A DNA stretch of 64,000 nt, from contig NZ_CP129235.1 of assembly GCF_030413635.1 (NCBI RefSeq), forward strand, positions 186,001 through 250,000. The letters run 5' to 3'. The notes under the pieces are model-generated. The model did no database searches. It saw only the letters and a program-made list of their open reading frames with translations, and was not told the origin of the DNA. This DNA is from Planococcus shenhongbingii. Lineage in GTDB: Bacteria; Bacillota; Bacilli; Bacillales_A; Planococcaceae. Position numbers and translations under genes: made by a program. Below, piece by piece: positions 1-9,025 of this stretch (positions are counted from its first letter, which is position 1; each line of letters begins with the position of its first letter).

Positions 1-1
1 C

Positions 2-457
2 CGCTTTTTCAAAAATAAAGTTGGAGATCTTCTTTCTAAAAACACGCCGATGCTGGTTTCCATGATTGACGTTGATTATTTTAAAGTTTACAACGATACG
101 CATGGACATCAAAAAGGCGATTCGGTTCTTCGTACTCTCGGACAGTTGTTAATGGAAAGTGCAAGAGAAGAAGATATTGTAGCGCGGTACGGTGGAGAAG
201 AGTTCATCATTTGCTATACGAATGTTTCAAAACCGGAAGAAGTAATTTTTCTGGCTGAACGGTTCCGCAAAAAAGTGGAGGAACATAAATTTGAAGGAGA
301 AGAATTGCAGCCGGGAGGAAAGTTGACAGTTTCGATGGGGTTGAGTTTTTCATCCGAAAACAGAACGCTGGAGCAAATGATCGAAGAAGCCGATCAGGCC
401 CTTTATCTATCCAAACGTCGCGGAAAAAACCAAGTAACCATATACGAGGCATCTTAA
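2..457 (+). CDS. GGDEF-domain diguanylate cyclase, C-terminal part
   Basis: The gene enters from the left edge, so its sensor or input region is not visible. The 151 visible residues are a GGDEF domain that makes cyclic-di-GMP from two GTP. The active-site motif reads GGEEF, and an RxxD product-inhibition site (REED) lies five residues before it, so the enzyme should be active and feedback inhibited. The substrate-binding helix with DVDYFKVYND and GHQKGD is also present. The reading frame is open from base 2, so the ATG at 50 is internal. A bidirectional hairpin follows the stop. Confidence 0.93.
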   Translation, partial: RFFKNKVGDLLSKNTPMLVSMIDVDYFKVYNDTHGHQKGDSVLRTLGQLLMESAREEDIVARYGGEEFIICYTNVSKPEEVIFLAERFRKKVEEHKFEGEELQPGGKLTVSMGLSFSSENRTLEQMIEEADQALYLSKRRGKNQVTIYEAS

Positions 458-460
458 AAA

Positions 461-491
461 AACCTTCAGCTTTTATGAGCTGAAGGTTTTT
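461..491. terminator. Bidirectional intrinsic terminator
   Basis: An 11-bp perfect stem (461-471 with 478-488) is followed by a T run and preceded by an A run. It sits between the convergent GGDEF gene and the DUF3899-like gene. Confidence 0.85.
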
Positions 492-496
492 AACTG

Positions 497-865
497 TTAA
501 AAGAAATAAATGGCTGATGAAACGAGCAGGCTTGCTATAGAAAACAGCATCCCGACTTGGAAAAAAGCTTTTCGAGAAGGAAATCGTTTTACGTATATAA
601 CTGGTTGCGCCGACCGTTTTTCACTTTCCCTGATCAGTTGTTCTTGTTTATTAATTTTTGCAAAAAAGTTTTTGGTGCTTTGGATAAAGGCCACAAAAAA
701 CCTGCCTTCGATTAAAATCATCGCAGAGCTGATCATTAAAAGAAGAAGGCCGACAAGGAAAGCGGCATCAAGCCATTTTAAGAAATTCCAGCTGGAGTCA
801 AACAGGAACGATATTAAAAGTGAACTTAACAGCGATAGAAAAATCAAGAGGAGTTTGAAAGTCAT
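497..865 (-). CDS. Small membrane protein, DUF3899-like
   Basis: A 122-residue protein of unknown function. Hydrophobic segments lie at about residues 3-20, 33-52 and 102-122, with a basic stretch between, so it should be a three-helix membrane protein. Length and layout resemble the DUF3899 family of Bacillales; that assignment is from memory of the family and is moderate. The start is set by an AAAGGA ribosome binding site about 9 nt upstream. It is transcribed convergently with the GGDEF gene. Confidence 0.7.
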   Translation of the reverse strand: MTFKLLLIFLSLLSSLLISFLFDSSWNFLKWLDAAFLVGLLLLMISSAMILIEGRFFVAFIQSTKNFFAKINKQEQLIRESEKRSAQPVIYVKRFPSRKAFFQVGMLFSIASLLVSSAIYFF

Positions 866-911
866 AGATGGAAGTCCTTTCTTTTATTATTAAAAGATTA
901 CCACTTCTTCA

Positions 912-966
912 TAGTTTTTGAAAATTAAAATATCTTGTTGCCTATTAATTAAATTACTATTATGAT
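912..966 (+). promoter_or_regulatory. oppA promoter with CodY-like box
   Basis: A TTGTTG (935-940), 17-bp spacer, TATTAT (958-963) promoter fits the oppA start. Overlapping its upstream side, 912-926 matches the CodY consensus AATTTTCWGAAAATT at 12 of 15 positions. opp operons are known CodY targets in other Firmicutes, so nutrient-dependent repression is plausible. Confidence 0.45.
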
Positions 967-1002
967 TAAAAGGAATTATTAGAAAAAATAGGGGGTAGGG
1001 AA

Positions 1003-2655
1003 ATGGAGAGAAAATTAAAAGCTCAAGCATTAATGATTCTTATGGCGTTCGTTTTAATATTATCCGGATGTAATTTTAACTCTTCTGAGGGTTCAAAAGA
1101 AGAAGGCAAAACTGCAGACGAAAAAGAAGGGGCAGCAGGCCAAGTATTGAATATTTCTGCAACAGCAGATATTCCTACATTGGATTCTACAAAAGCGCAT
1201 GATGGCGTTGCATTTACAGTATTGAATAACGTAAATGAAGGGTTGTATCGCCAAGATGAAAAGCATCAGCCAATTGAAGCATTAGTAACAGAACATACAG
1301 AGAACGAAGATCAAACAGTTCATACGTTTAAATTGCGTGAATCTACATGGAGCAACGGAGACCCTGTGACTGCCCAGGATTTCGAATATGCTTGGAAGCG
1401 CGTCATGAAAGATGCAAGCCCATATAATTTCATGTTCGTAACGGCAAGCATCAAAAATGCTGAAGCGATTATGAACGGGGAAAAAGATGCAGCTGAACTT
1501 GGGGTAAAAGCTGTAGACGAGAAAACATTGGAAGTAACATTGGAAAGCGCCAACCCATTGCTGCAGTCATTGTTGACGTTCCCAACATTCTTGCCGCAAA
1601 ACCAGAAATTTGTTGAAGAAAAAGGGGATCAATACGCTCTGGAAGCGGAGAATATTTTATTCAACGGACCATTTAAACTGGTTGAATGGACACATGATCA
1701 AGGCTGGAAATATGAAAAGAACGCAGATTACTGGGATGCAAAAGCAGTTAAGTTGGATACGATCAACGCTTTTGTTGTAAAAGATCCAACTACCGGCGTT
1801 AACTTATATGAAACAAATAAAGTGGATCGCATTGACTTGAGTTCAGAGTCGGTTGACCAGTACAAGAGTGATGCAAACTTTGACACCATTTTGGAGCCAA
1901 GCATGATTTTCCTTCGCTTTAACCATACCCACCCTGTACTTGGAAACAAAAATATCCGCCAGGCAATCAATATGGCCGTCGATAAGAAAAGTTTGACAGA
2001 TGTTATCTTGAAAGATGGCTCGACTGCTTTGAACGGAGTGGTTCCTAAAGGATTCTACCAGTCGCCGGAAGGCAAAGACTACCGTGATTTGAACGGGGAT
2101 TTCAACACGGGAACAGTAGAGGAAGCTCAAAAACTTTGGGAAGCGGGATTGAAAGAGACAGGTGCATCTGATGTAACGGTTTCCATCAACATTTCCGATT
2201 CTGAAGACCACAAGAAAGTAGCAGAATACCTTCAAGCTCAATTGGAAGATAACCTTCCAGGATTTAAACTGGAAATCAAAGCGGTTCCTTTCGCCCAGCG
2301 CCTGGAAATCGAAAAAGCCATTGAATACGATTTGTCATTGTCTTCATGGGGACCTGACTACAGCGACCCGATGACTTACTTGGATATGTGGGTAAAAGGC
2401 GGTTCTGCCAACCGGATGGAGTACCACAACCCGAAACTGGATGAATTGGTTAATCAAGCAAGAACTGAGACAGACCTTTCAAAACGTTTTGAAATGCTTT
2501 TGAACATTGAGAAGATTCTTTTGGAAGAAGATGCTGCGATTGTGCCTCTTTACCAAGACGGAACGTCAATCTTGATGAGAGAAAAAATTAAAGATCTAAT
2601 TGTCCACCCGACTGGTGCTTCCCATTCTTATAAATGGGCCTCTATCCAGGAATAA
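1003..2655 (+). CDS. oppA: Oligopeptide ABC transporter, substrate-binding lipoprotein
   Basis: A 550-residue extracytoplasmic peptide-binding protein of the SBP_bac_5 family. The N-terminus is a lipoprotein signal peptide ending in the lipobox LSGC, so the mature protein should be anchored by a diacylglyceryl cysteine. Family features include the early motif TLDSTKAHDG and the repeated WSNGDPVTAQDFEYAWKR-type region. It is the first gene of oppABCD. A G-rich ribosome binding site precedes the ATG. A hairpin after the stop probably limits transcription into oppB, giving more binding protein than permease. Confidence 0.93.
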   Translation: MERKLKAQALMILMAFVLILSGCNFNSSEGSKEEGKTADEKEGAAGQVLNISATADIPTLDSTKAHDGVAFTVLNNVNEGLYRQDEKHQPIEALVTEHTENEDQTVHTFKLRESTWSNGDPVTAQDFEYAWKRVMKDASPYNFMFVTASIKNAEAIMNGEKDAAELGVKAVDEKTLEVTLESANPLLQSLLTFPTFLPQNQKFVEEKGDQYALEAENILFNGPFKLVEWTHDQGWKYEKNADYWDAKAVKLDTINAFVVKDPTTGVNLYETNKVDRIDLSSESVDQYKSDANFDTILEPSMIFLRFNHTHPVLGNKNIRQAINMAVDKKSLTDVILKDGSTALNGVVPKGFYQSPEGKDYRDLNGDFNTGTVEEAQKLWEAGLKETGASDVTVSINISDSEDHKKVAEYLQAQLEDNLPGFKLEIKAVPFAQRLEIEKAIEYDLSLSSWGPDYSDPMTYLDMWVKGGSANRMEYHNPKLDELVNQARTETDLSKRFEMLLNIEKILLEEDAAIVPLYQDGTSILMREKIKDLIVHPTGASHSYKWASIQE

Positions 2656-2677
2656 TCAAAAGGTTATACAGCTATAG

Positions 2678-2719
2678 ATACGAGGGTGTAGCCGGAATTT
2701 TGGCCCCCTCGTATTTTTC
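2678..2719 (+). terminator. Attenuating hairpin between oppA and oppB
   Basis: A 9-bp stem (2678-2686 with 2706-2714) followed by a short T run lies in the 104-bp oppA-oppB gap. The inner part can also pair. It looks like a partial terminator that lets some transcription continue into oppBCD. Confidence 0.6.
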
Positions 2720-2759
2720 ATCCAGAAGGATACTCAACTTACAGAATTGAGGTGTTTCC

Positions 2760-3689
2760 ATGAAGCGGTATTTAGTGCAGCGAATTGGATATATGCTAAT
2801 CACTCTTTTTATCATCGTCACTGCAACATTCTTTCTGATGCAGTTTTTGCCGGGTACGCCTTTCACAAACCCTGAAAAATTGACGGCACAGCAGCTGACC
2901 GTATTGAATGCGAAGTATGGATTGGACCAACCGGTAGCTATGCAATACATACGCTACCTGGGGAATTTAGTGCAAGGCGATTTAGGTTATTCTTTCCAGC
3001 ATGAAGGAAGAACCGTTTCCAGTATGATCAGCACCCGCATTGGACCATCCGCTTTTATCGGCCTGCAGGCTTTGATCATTGGGGCTATCCTCGGCTTAGT
3101 GCTTGGCATCGTTTCGGCGTTAAAACATAATTCAATATTTGATTACGGGTCAGTGACATTAGCGGTCCTTGGTATGTCGATTCCTTCGTTCGTTTTTGCG
3201 GCATTGCTTCAATATTATATCGGCGTTAAATTAGAGTGGCTGCCTGTTGCGTTATGGGAAGGGTATTCCAGTACCTTGCTGCCGTCCATTGCGTTATCGG
3301 TTACGGTCACTGCGACCGTTGCCCGCTTTATCCGCAGTGAAATGCTCGAAGTGCTTGGCCAGGACTATGTCATAACCGCGCGGGCTAAAGGGATGAAGGA
3401 AAATCAGGTTATCGTCAAGCACGTCATCCGCAATGCCCTGATTCCAGTAGTTACGATGCTCGGGCCACTTGCGGTTTCAATCATGACCGGAACTTTGGTT
3501 ATTGAAAAAATATTCTCTGTTCCGGGGCTTGGAGAGCAGTTTACATTATCCATTCTGGTTTTGGATTATAGCGTCATCATGGGGATTACGATTTTTTACA
3601 GCGCATTATTCATATTCGTAGTTTTCGTTGTTGATATCATTTATGGCTTCTTGGATCCCCGCATCAACTATAGGGGGGAAGCAACATGA
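2760..3689 (+). CDS. oppB: Oligopeptide ABC transporter permease (OppB/DppB type)
   Basis: A 309-residue inner-membrane permease of the BPD_transp_1 family with six expected membrane spans; the first is at about residues 9-30. The cytoplasmic EAA loop that contacts the ATPase is visible around residues 205-225 (ARAKGM), and the C-terminus ends in the usual FLDPRINYR. Its stop overlaps the oppC start by four bases, which indicates translational coupling. Confidence 0.93.
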   Translation: MKRYLVQRIGYMLITLFIIVTATFFLMQFLPGTPFTNPEKLTAQQLTVLNAKYGLDQPVAMQYIRYLGNLVQGDLGYSFQHEGRTVSSMISTRIGPSAFIGLQALIIGAILGLVLGIVSALKHNSIFDYGSVTLAVLGMSIPSFVFAALLQYYIGVKLEWLPVALWEGYSSTLLPSIALSVTVTATVARFIRSEMLEVLGQDYVITARAKGMKENQVIVKHVIRNALIPVVTMLGPLAVSIMTGTLVIEKIFSVPGLGEQFTLSILVLDYSVIMGITIFYSALFIFVVFVVDIIYGFLDPRINYRGEAT

Positions 3690-4744
3690 AAGAATTCGAC
3701 GCGAAACTGCCCATGCAGCAGGATATCCATACGCAAAACAATTACATTCCGGACGATATTCCATCCGACTTGTTTGTAAAAGCTCCGCTCGACCAAAAAA
3801 AGAGCGAAGAAATTTCAACACCTTCTGTTTCTTTCTGGCAAGAAGCTTTTCAGCGGCTAGCGAAGAACAAAGGGGCCATGATCTCTTTGGTGCTGTTAAT
3901 TTTATTAATTGTGGTGGCGCTTATCGGACCGAGCATGAACGAATTTACGTATAGAGAACAAAATTTGGCCCATTCCAATATGCCGCCTAAAGTGGCAGGC
4001 TTGGAGTGGATGGGCTTTGACGGCGTGGATGCCAACGGTGTGAACCAGTATGCCGAACGTGATGTTGCGACCAATTATTGGTTTGGCACAGACGAGTTCG
4101 GCCGGGACTTATGGACGCGGGTTTGGAAAGGAACGCAGATTTCCTTGTTTATCGCTTTAGTGGCCGCATTACTCGATTTGATCATCGGTGTCATTTATGG
4201 CGGGATTTCTTCGTTTTACGGGGGAAGAGTCGACAATGTGATGCAGCGGATTATTGAGGTTTTGATGGGGATACCGAACTTGATTGTTATTATCCTCTTT
4301 ATCCTGGTGCTTGAACCAGGCATCCGTTCGATTATCCTGGCTATGATCATTACAGGCTGGGTAGGAATGGCGAGGGTTGTCCGTGGACAGATCCTTCAAC
4401 TGAAAGGGCAGGAGTTTGTCTTGGCTTCCCGTACGCTTGGAGCTTCAAATAGCCGGCTGATTTGGAAACATCTGATGCCGAACGTAATGGGTCCGGTTAT
4501 TGTTACAGTTATGTTCACGATACCTACAGCGATTTTCTTTGAAGCTTTCTTAAGCTTTATCGGGCTTGGACTGCAAGCGCCGCTCGCGTCCCTTGGTGTG
4601 CTGATTGAAGATGGCTATAAATCCATGCGTTATTTTCCGTATAAGCTGATTTATCCTGCATTGGTCATCAGTGCAATCATGATCTGCTTCAATTTGCTCG
4701 CTGATGGCCTGCGGGATGCGCTAGATCCAAAAATGAAAAAATAG
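3686..4744 (+). CDS. oppC: Oligopeptide ABC transporter permease (OppC/DppC type)
   Basis: A 352-residue permease partner of OppB. It has a roughly 50-residue cytoplasmic N-terminal extension, a first membrane span at about residues 64-85, a large extracellular loop, then the conserved permease core. The EAA loop contains ASRTLGASNSRLI, and the protein ends DGLRDALDPKMKK as in DppC/OppC proteins. The ATG overlaps the oppB stop. Confidence 0.93.
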   Translation: MKEFDAKLPMQQDIHTQNNYIPDDIPSDLFVKAPLDQKKSEEISTPSVSFWQEAFQRLAKNKGAMISLVLLILLIVVALIGPSMNEFTYREQNLAHSNMPPKVAGLEWMGFDGVDANGVNQYAERDVATNYWFGTDEFGRDLWTRVWKGTQISLFIALVAALLDLIIGVIYGGISSFYGGRVDNVMQRIIEVLMGIPNLIVIILFILVLEPGIRSIILAMIITGWVGMARVVRGQILQLKGQEFVLASRTLGASNSRLIWKHLMPNVMGPVIVTVMFTIPTAIFFEAFLSFIGLGLQAPLASLGVLIEDGYKSMRYFPYKLIYPALVISAIMICFNLLADGLRDALDPKMKK

Positions 4745-4757
4745 GGGAGGGTCCGTT

Positions 4758-5777
4758 ATGAAAAATACTGTCCTGAAAGTTAAAGACCTGCATGTTTCAT
4801 TTAAGACCCAAACCGGCAAAATCACGGCGGTGCGGGGCGTTAATTTTGAATTGAAAAAAGGCGAGACCTTGGCGATTGTAGGCGAATCCGGTTCCGGGAA
4901 ATCCGTGACGGCCAAATCGATCATGCGCCTATTGCCAAAAAGTACGACGGAAATCACAAAAGGCGACATTTTGTATGGCGATAAAAGCCTGTTGAAGCTT
5001 TCCAATAAAGAAATCACCAACATCCGCGGTTCAGAGATTTCAATGGTGTTCCAAGATCCGATGACTTCATTGAATCCGACGATGAAAGTCGGCAAACAGA
5101 TTATGGAAGGTCTGCTGCGCCATGAAAATATGTCGAAATCCCAAGCAAGGGAACGGGCGCTGGAAATGCTGAAACTCGTCGGCATCCCAAAAGCTGAAAT
5201 GCGGCTGGATAATTATCCGCATCAATTTTCTGGCGGAATGCGGCAGCGTGTTGTTATTGCTTTGGCACTTGCCTGCAATCCGAAAGTGCTGATTGCGGAT
5301 GAACCGACGACAGCTCTTGACGTAACGATTCAAGCACAGATTTTGGATTTAATGAAAGATCTGCAAAAGAAAACTGATACCGCGATTATTTTAATCACCC
5401 ATGATTTAGGTGTAGTAGCGAATATGGCGGACCGGGTAGCAGTAATGTACGGAGGGAAAATCGTTGAACAAGGCACATTGGATGAAATCTTCTATAATCC
5501 GAAGCATCCCTATACGTTAGGCTTGCTGCAATCAATGCCGAAAATGAACGAAGACCGCTCTCAGCCGCTATTGCCGATTGCAGGGTCACCGCCAAACCTG
5601 GCGACGCTCGGGGAAGGCTGTGCGTTTGCAGCCCGCTGTCCGCATACAATGAAAGTCTGCCATACATTTACTCCGCCTGAAACGGTCGTAGGAAATGACC
5701 ACCATACGGCGGCTTGCTGGCTGCAGGACCCGCGGACTTCAAAAGCGGAACCGGAGGAAATGCTAGTTATTAACTGA
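4758..5777 (+). CDS. oppD: Oligopeptide ABC transporter ATP-binding protein (OppD type)
   Basis: A 339-residue cytoplasmic ATPase. Walker A GESGSGKS is at residues 42-49, the signature FSGGMRQRV near 156, and Walker B VLIADEPT follows. The C-terminal oligopeptide/dipeptide extension carries the CAFAARCPHTMKVC cysteine cluster. Peptide importers normally use an OppD/OppF pair. Here the operon ends after oppD with a terminator and no oppF, so OppD must either act as a homodimer or pair with an OppF encoded elsewhere. Confidence 0.92.
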   Translation: MKNTVLKVKDLHVSFKTQTGKITAVRGVNFELKKGETLAIVGESGSGKSVTAKSIMRLLPKSTTEITKGDILYGDKSLLKLSNKEITNIRGSEISMVFQDPMTSLNPTMKVGKQIMEGLLRHENMSKSQARERALEMLKLVGIPKAEMRLDNYPHQFSGGMRQRVVIALALACNPKVLIADEPTTALDVTIQAQILDLMKDLQKKTDTAIILITHDLGVVANMADRVAVMYGGKIVEQGTLDEIFYNPKHPYTLGLLQSMPKMNEDRSQPLLPIAGSPPNLATLGEGCAFAARCPHTMKVCHTFTPPETVVGNDHHTAACWLQDPRTSKAEPEEMLVIN

Positions 5778-5841
5778 CGTAAATAGCACTAAAAAACGAA
5801 TGGATGGATCACTGTAGAAATCATTCGGCTGCATGAAAAAG

Positions 5842-5884
5842 ACTGCAGGCAACCTCGAAAGATGAGGGGCCAGCAGTTTTTTTT
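5842..5884 (+). terminator. opp operon terminator
   Basis: An outer stem (5842-5846 with 5873-5877) and an inner CCTC/GAGG stem are followed by eight T residues. It ends the oppABCD transcript. Confidence 0.75.
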
Positions 5885-5982
5885 GCGGCCATAAATCCTT
5901 AAAGTATTCAACCATGAGAAACGGTCTAAGCAGTGTGTAAAAAGGAGTTTTAGTTCAATTCACAAAAAAAGAATTCGCTTTC

Positions 5983-5997
5983 AGTTTTTAGAAAAGT
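5983..5997 (+). promoter_or_regulatory. CodY-like box upstream of amino-acid ABC operon
   Basis: The sequence matches the CodY consensus AATTTTCWGAAAATT at 12 of 15 positions. It is about 250 bp ahead of the binding-protein gene; its position relative to the promoter is unknown. Confidence 0.3.
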
Positions 5998-6042
5998 CTG
6001 TAAATTAAATTGACTTTGCACTCTCAGTAAGGAATAATGAAT

Positions 6043-6117
6043 GGAATACCTTCTAGAAAAAGGAAAGTGAAATGAGACGCTGAAGTAGTCTCTGCCATAC
6101 TTATTCACTGGTATTCC
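6043..6117 (+). ncRNA. Candidate structured leader of the amino-acid ABC operon
   Basis: A perfect 8-bp outer stem (GGAATACC at 6043-6050 with GGTATTCC at 6110-6117) encloses a second pairing (AGTGAAT/ATTCACT-like, around 6066 and 6103) and a GAGAC/GTCTC hairpin. It lies 130 bp upstream of the binding-protein gene on the same strand. It does not match any riboswitch class I recognise, including the lysine riboswitch. Confidence 0.35.
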
Positions 6118-6248
6118 CCGTTTAGAAAATTCCACTCGTCTATGTTCTCCGATCGATCGTTGATTGACTTTTTATATGCAATCGGCTGAACGTTATTTTT
6201 CCGCGTCAAAAGAAAAAAGCAGTTCTACAAAAGAAGGGGGAAAATAGA

Positions 6249-7070
6249 ATGAAGAGAAATGCTGTATGGGTGTTCGTCATTTTACTGGTTATCAGTATGC
6301 TGGCAGCTTGTGGTTCAGGAGATGCCAAGGAAACAGCGCAAGGGGAAAAAGAAAGCAATAAAGACAGCGTTCTTAGCCGGATTGAAGAATCAAAGGAATT
6401 GAATGTGGCTTTTGAGGGCACTTATCCGCCTTTTAACTTCATTGACGACAATGATAAATACCAAGGATTTGATGTAGACATTTCAAATGAAATCGCGGAG
6501 CGCCTTGGCGTTAAAGCAAATTTTATTGCAACTAAATGGGATGGATTGATTGGCGGATTGAAGGCCGATAAATTTGATATCATCATTGGTCAGATGACGG
6601 TAACAGAAGAACGGAAGAAAAGTGTCGATTTTACAGATCCATACGTCATCACCGGTTCAGTGCTCGTGACTCGTGAAGATACGAATGATATTACAAAACT
6701 TGAAGATATCAAAGGCAAAAAAGTCGGCGTCGGCGGCGGCACGACGTTTGAAGAAGTGGCAAACAGTGTCGACGGGGCTGAAGTGAAGTTATATAAAGCT
6801 GTCGGAGATTACATCCAGGACCTGACAAATAAACGCTTGGATGTGATTATCAATGATCAATTGCTCATCAGCTACAATATCAAGGAACAAGGCCTCCCAA
6901 TCAAAATAGCCAGCGATATTTTAAATAAAGATGAAATCGGCATGGCGGTCAATAAAGGCAATGAAGACTTCATCGAAAAGGTGAACGTGGCATTGGGCGA
7001 AATGAAAGAAGACGGAACTTATGATGAAATCTATAAAAAATGGTTTGGGACAGAGCCATTAGCAAATTAA
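6249..7070 (+). CDS. Polar amino-acid ABC transporter, substrate-binding lipoprotein
   Basis: A 273-residue SBP_bac_3 family protein. The lipobox LAAC follows a 20-residue signal peptide. The family signature EGTYPPFNFIDDNDKYQGFDVDI-like block sits at about residues 57-78 and the region MTVTEERKKSVDFTDPY follows. It is the first gene of a four-gene operon with a saccharopine/lysine dehydrogenase-like enzyme, a permease and an ATPase. The enzyme suggests lysine, ornithine or an opine as the ligand, but this is inference. Confidence 0.9.
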   Translation: MKRNAVWVFVILLVISMLAACGSGDAKETAQGEKESNKDSVLSRIEESKELNVAFEGTYPPFNFIDDNDKYQGFDVDISNEIAERLGVKANFIATKWDGLIGGLKADKFDIIIGQMTVTEERKKSVDFTDPYVITGSVLVTREDTNDITKLEDIKGKKVGVGGGTTFEEVANSVDGAEVKLYKAVGDYIQDLTNKRLDVIINDQLLISYNIKEQGLPIKIASDILNKDEIGMAVNKGNEDFIEKVNVALGEMKEDGTYDEIYKKWFGTEPLAN

Positions 7071-7157
7071 TGGCGGATAAAGTGGTCAAAGGAACGTCTT
7101 TGATCACTTTATTCTTCAATTTTATGGACAGGAGCGTGGAGAAGGGAGAGAAGAAGC

Positions 7158-8312
7158 TTGCATATCTTCGTTTTAGGCACAGGCATGATCGGCACAACAG
7201 TTGTTACGGAAATGGTGAAATTTCCGGAAGTCGACAGCATTACCGCTGTGGATGTTAACCAAGTGAGCATTGATAGATGCTTGGCCATTGCTGATAATCC
7301 GAAAGTGATGGGCAAAGTGGCTGCTCTCCAAACGGAAGAAGACATCGCGCGCGTATTGAAGGACGCTGACGTAGCTGTAGCTTGTCTTCCTCATTCTCTT
7401 AGCCTATCGGCCGTTAAAGCAGCTATTTCCTCTCATTGCCATTTAGTGGACCTCGTCGGTTCACAGTTTATGGAGAAAATGGATTTAGATGAGCAAGCAA
7501 AAAATGCAGGCGTCATCATTGTACCAGGGTGCGGAGTGGCTCCAGGAATAACCAATTTTTTAGCTGCGCAGGGCATCGAGCTCCTCGATGAAGCGGACGA
7601 AGCAATTATGATGTGCGGCGGAATCCCCATGCATCCGATTCCGCCTCTCTGGTATCAAGTGGTCTACCGGCTTGAAAGCCTATTGAGGCTCTATACAAAA
7701 CCGGCCGTTGCCATTCAAGATGGAGAAATTGTCGAATTGGCCCCGCTGTCGAATTTGCAGGAAATCACTTTTCCAGAGCCGGTCGGACTATGCGAAACTG
7801 TCATCACGGATGCCCATAGCACTGCTTTCATCTTAAAAGGAAAAGTAAAGAATCTGTATGAAAAAACAGTGCGCTATCCCGGACATTGGGAAAAAATGCA
7901 AGTGGTCGGCGAACTTGGCTTTTTAGACGATACACCGGTCGCAATCGATGGAATTACCACTACCCCGCGTGCTTTTGCCGAGAAGATACTGGCAGCGAAA
8001 ATGAAAGGAGACTCGCACAAGGACATTACCGTTCTGAGAGTCGAAGTGACGGGTATAAAAGACGGGAAACGCAAAAAGCATCAATGGGAAATGGTTGATT
8101 TATATGACCATGAACGAAACATTACATCGATGGCTAAAACAACGGCTCTTCCAGCGCTGCTTATTGCGAAACTGATCGCTACAAGACAAATAACTGAGAC
8201 AGGAGTTATTCCAATCGAAAGTCTAATTATCCGGGATCGGTTCCAGCCGTTTCTAGCAGAGCTGAAAAGTTTGGGAATCGATATTGGTTATAAGGAAGAA
8301 ACTTTCGCTTAA
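7158..8312 (+). CDS. Saccharopine dehydrogenase family protein (lysine 6-dehydrogenase-like)
   Basis: A 384-residue oxidoreductase with an N-terminal NAD(P)-binding Rossmann fold (GTGMIGTTVV at residues 7-16) and the family hallmark GCGVAPGITNFLA near 130. It most resembles lysine 6-dehydrogenase/saccharopine reductase proteins, which oxidise the side-chain amine of lysine. The start is a TTG at 7158 preceded by AAGGGAG nine bases upstream. It lies between the binding-protein and permease genes of an amino-acid importer, so it probably acts on the imported compound. The exact substrate is unproven. Confidence 0.85.
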   Translation: MHIFVLGTGMIGTTVVTEMVKFPEVDSITAVDVNQVSIDRCLAIADNPKVMGKVAALQTEEDIARVLKDADVAVACLPHSLSLSAVKAAISSHCHLVDLVGSQFMEKMDLDEQAKNAGVIIVPGCGVAPGITNFLAAQGIELLDEADEAIMMCGGIPMHPIPPLWYQVVYRLESLLRLYTKPAVAIQDGEIVELAPLSNLQEITFPEPVGLCETVITDAHSTAFILKGKVKNLYEKTVRYPGHWEKMQVVGELGFLDDTPVAIDGITTTPRAFAEKILAAKMKGDSHKDITVLRVEVTGIKDGKRKKHQWEMVDLYDHERNITSMAKTTALPALLIAKLIATRQITETGVIPIESLIIRDRFQPFLAELKSLGIDIGYKEETFA

Positions 8313-8351
8313 GTGGAATAACAGCATAGCACTTGTCTGAATGGAGGACAT

Positions 8352-9008
8352 ATGGACGTTACCATTATTATTGATTCATTGCCGTCCTTGCTAAAAGCGA
8401 CGCTTATGACGATTTTCTTAGCGGCGATTTCCATCCTGATTGCGCTGGTAATCGGATTTTTCACAGCAATCATTCGCATACTAAAAGTAAAAGTATTAAA
8501 TGAAGTGGCGAATACGTATGTTTCCCTTATGCGGGGAACGCCGCTTTTAGTCCAAATCTTCGTCATTTATTATGGATTGCCGCAAATCGGAATTTCCCTG
8601 GACCCGATATCTTCGGGAGTAGTGGCCTTGAGTTTAAATGCAGGGGCCTACCTTTCAGAATCTTTCCGTGCCTCCATCTTGGCAGTGGATAATGGGCAGA
8701 TGGAAGCATCGATGTCGATGGGCATGACCTATCCCCAGGCGCTGAAGCGGATTATTTTGCCGCAGAGTATGCGGATAGCCATTCCGACATTGTCCAATTC
8801 CTTTATTGTGCTAATCAAAGACACATCGCTCGTTTCAGTGATCACCGTCACAGAATTATTGCAGATGTCGAGTTTGATCATTGCAAAAACCTTTGAACCG
8901 TTGACTATTTATTTAGTCGCCGCTGCAATTTATTGGATCTTGATTTCATTTTTCACCAAGCTGCTGGACAAGCTGGAAGTGCAGAGCTCCAAATACCTAG
9001 TCCGCTGA
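8352..9008 (+). CDS. Polar amino-acid ABC transporter permease
   Basis: A 218-residue HisM/GlnP-type permease. It has about five membrane spans, the conserved RGTPLLVQIFVIYYGLP block at residues 57-73 and the GAYLSESFRASI and GMTYPQALKRIILPQ loop motifs that contact the ATPase. It follows the dehydrogenase gene in the same operon, with a GGAGG ribosome binding site 7-8 bases before ATG. Confidence 0.92.
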   Translation: MDVTIIIDSLPSLLKATLMTIFLAAISILIALVIGFFTAIIRILKVKVLNEVANTYVSLMRGTPLLVQIFVIYYGLPQIGISLDPISSGVVALSLNAGAYLSESFRASILAVDNGQMEASMSMGMTYPQALKRIILPQSMRIAIPTLSNSFIVLIKDTSLVSVITVTELLQMSSLIIAKTFEPLTIYLVAAAIYWILISFFTKLLDKLEVQSSKYLVR

Positions 9009-9025
9009 CGAGTTAGGAGAGGGTT

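Larger units (their letters stand above)
5778..6248. other. Intergenic region, opp to amino-acid ABC operon
   Basis: These 471 bp hold the opp terminator, a CodY-like box and a long foldable leader element (listed separately). No convincing gene is seen; the short reverse-strand ORF at 5950-6135 has no ribosome binding site and unusual composition. Confidence 0.6.

Noticed and set aside
5950..6135. 61-residue reverse ORF upstream of the amino-acid ABC operon
   Set aside because: Phe/Ser-rich, no ribosome binding site, and it spans the foldable leader element.
5885..6248. Lysine riboswitch (L-box) ahead of the amino-acid ABC operon
   Set aside because: The conserved L-box helices and core motifs are absent; only an unrelated three-stem fold is seen.
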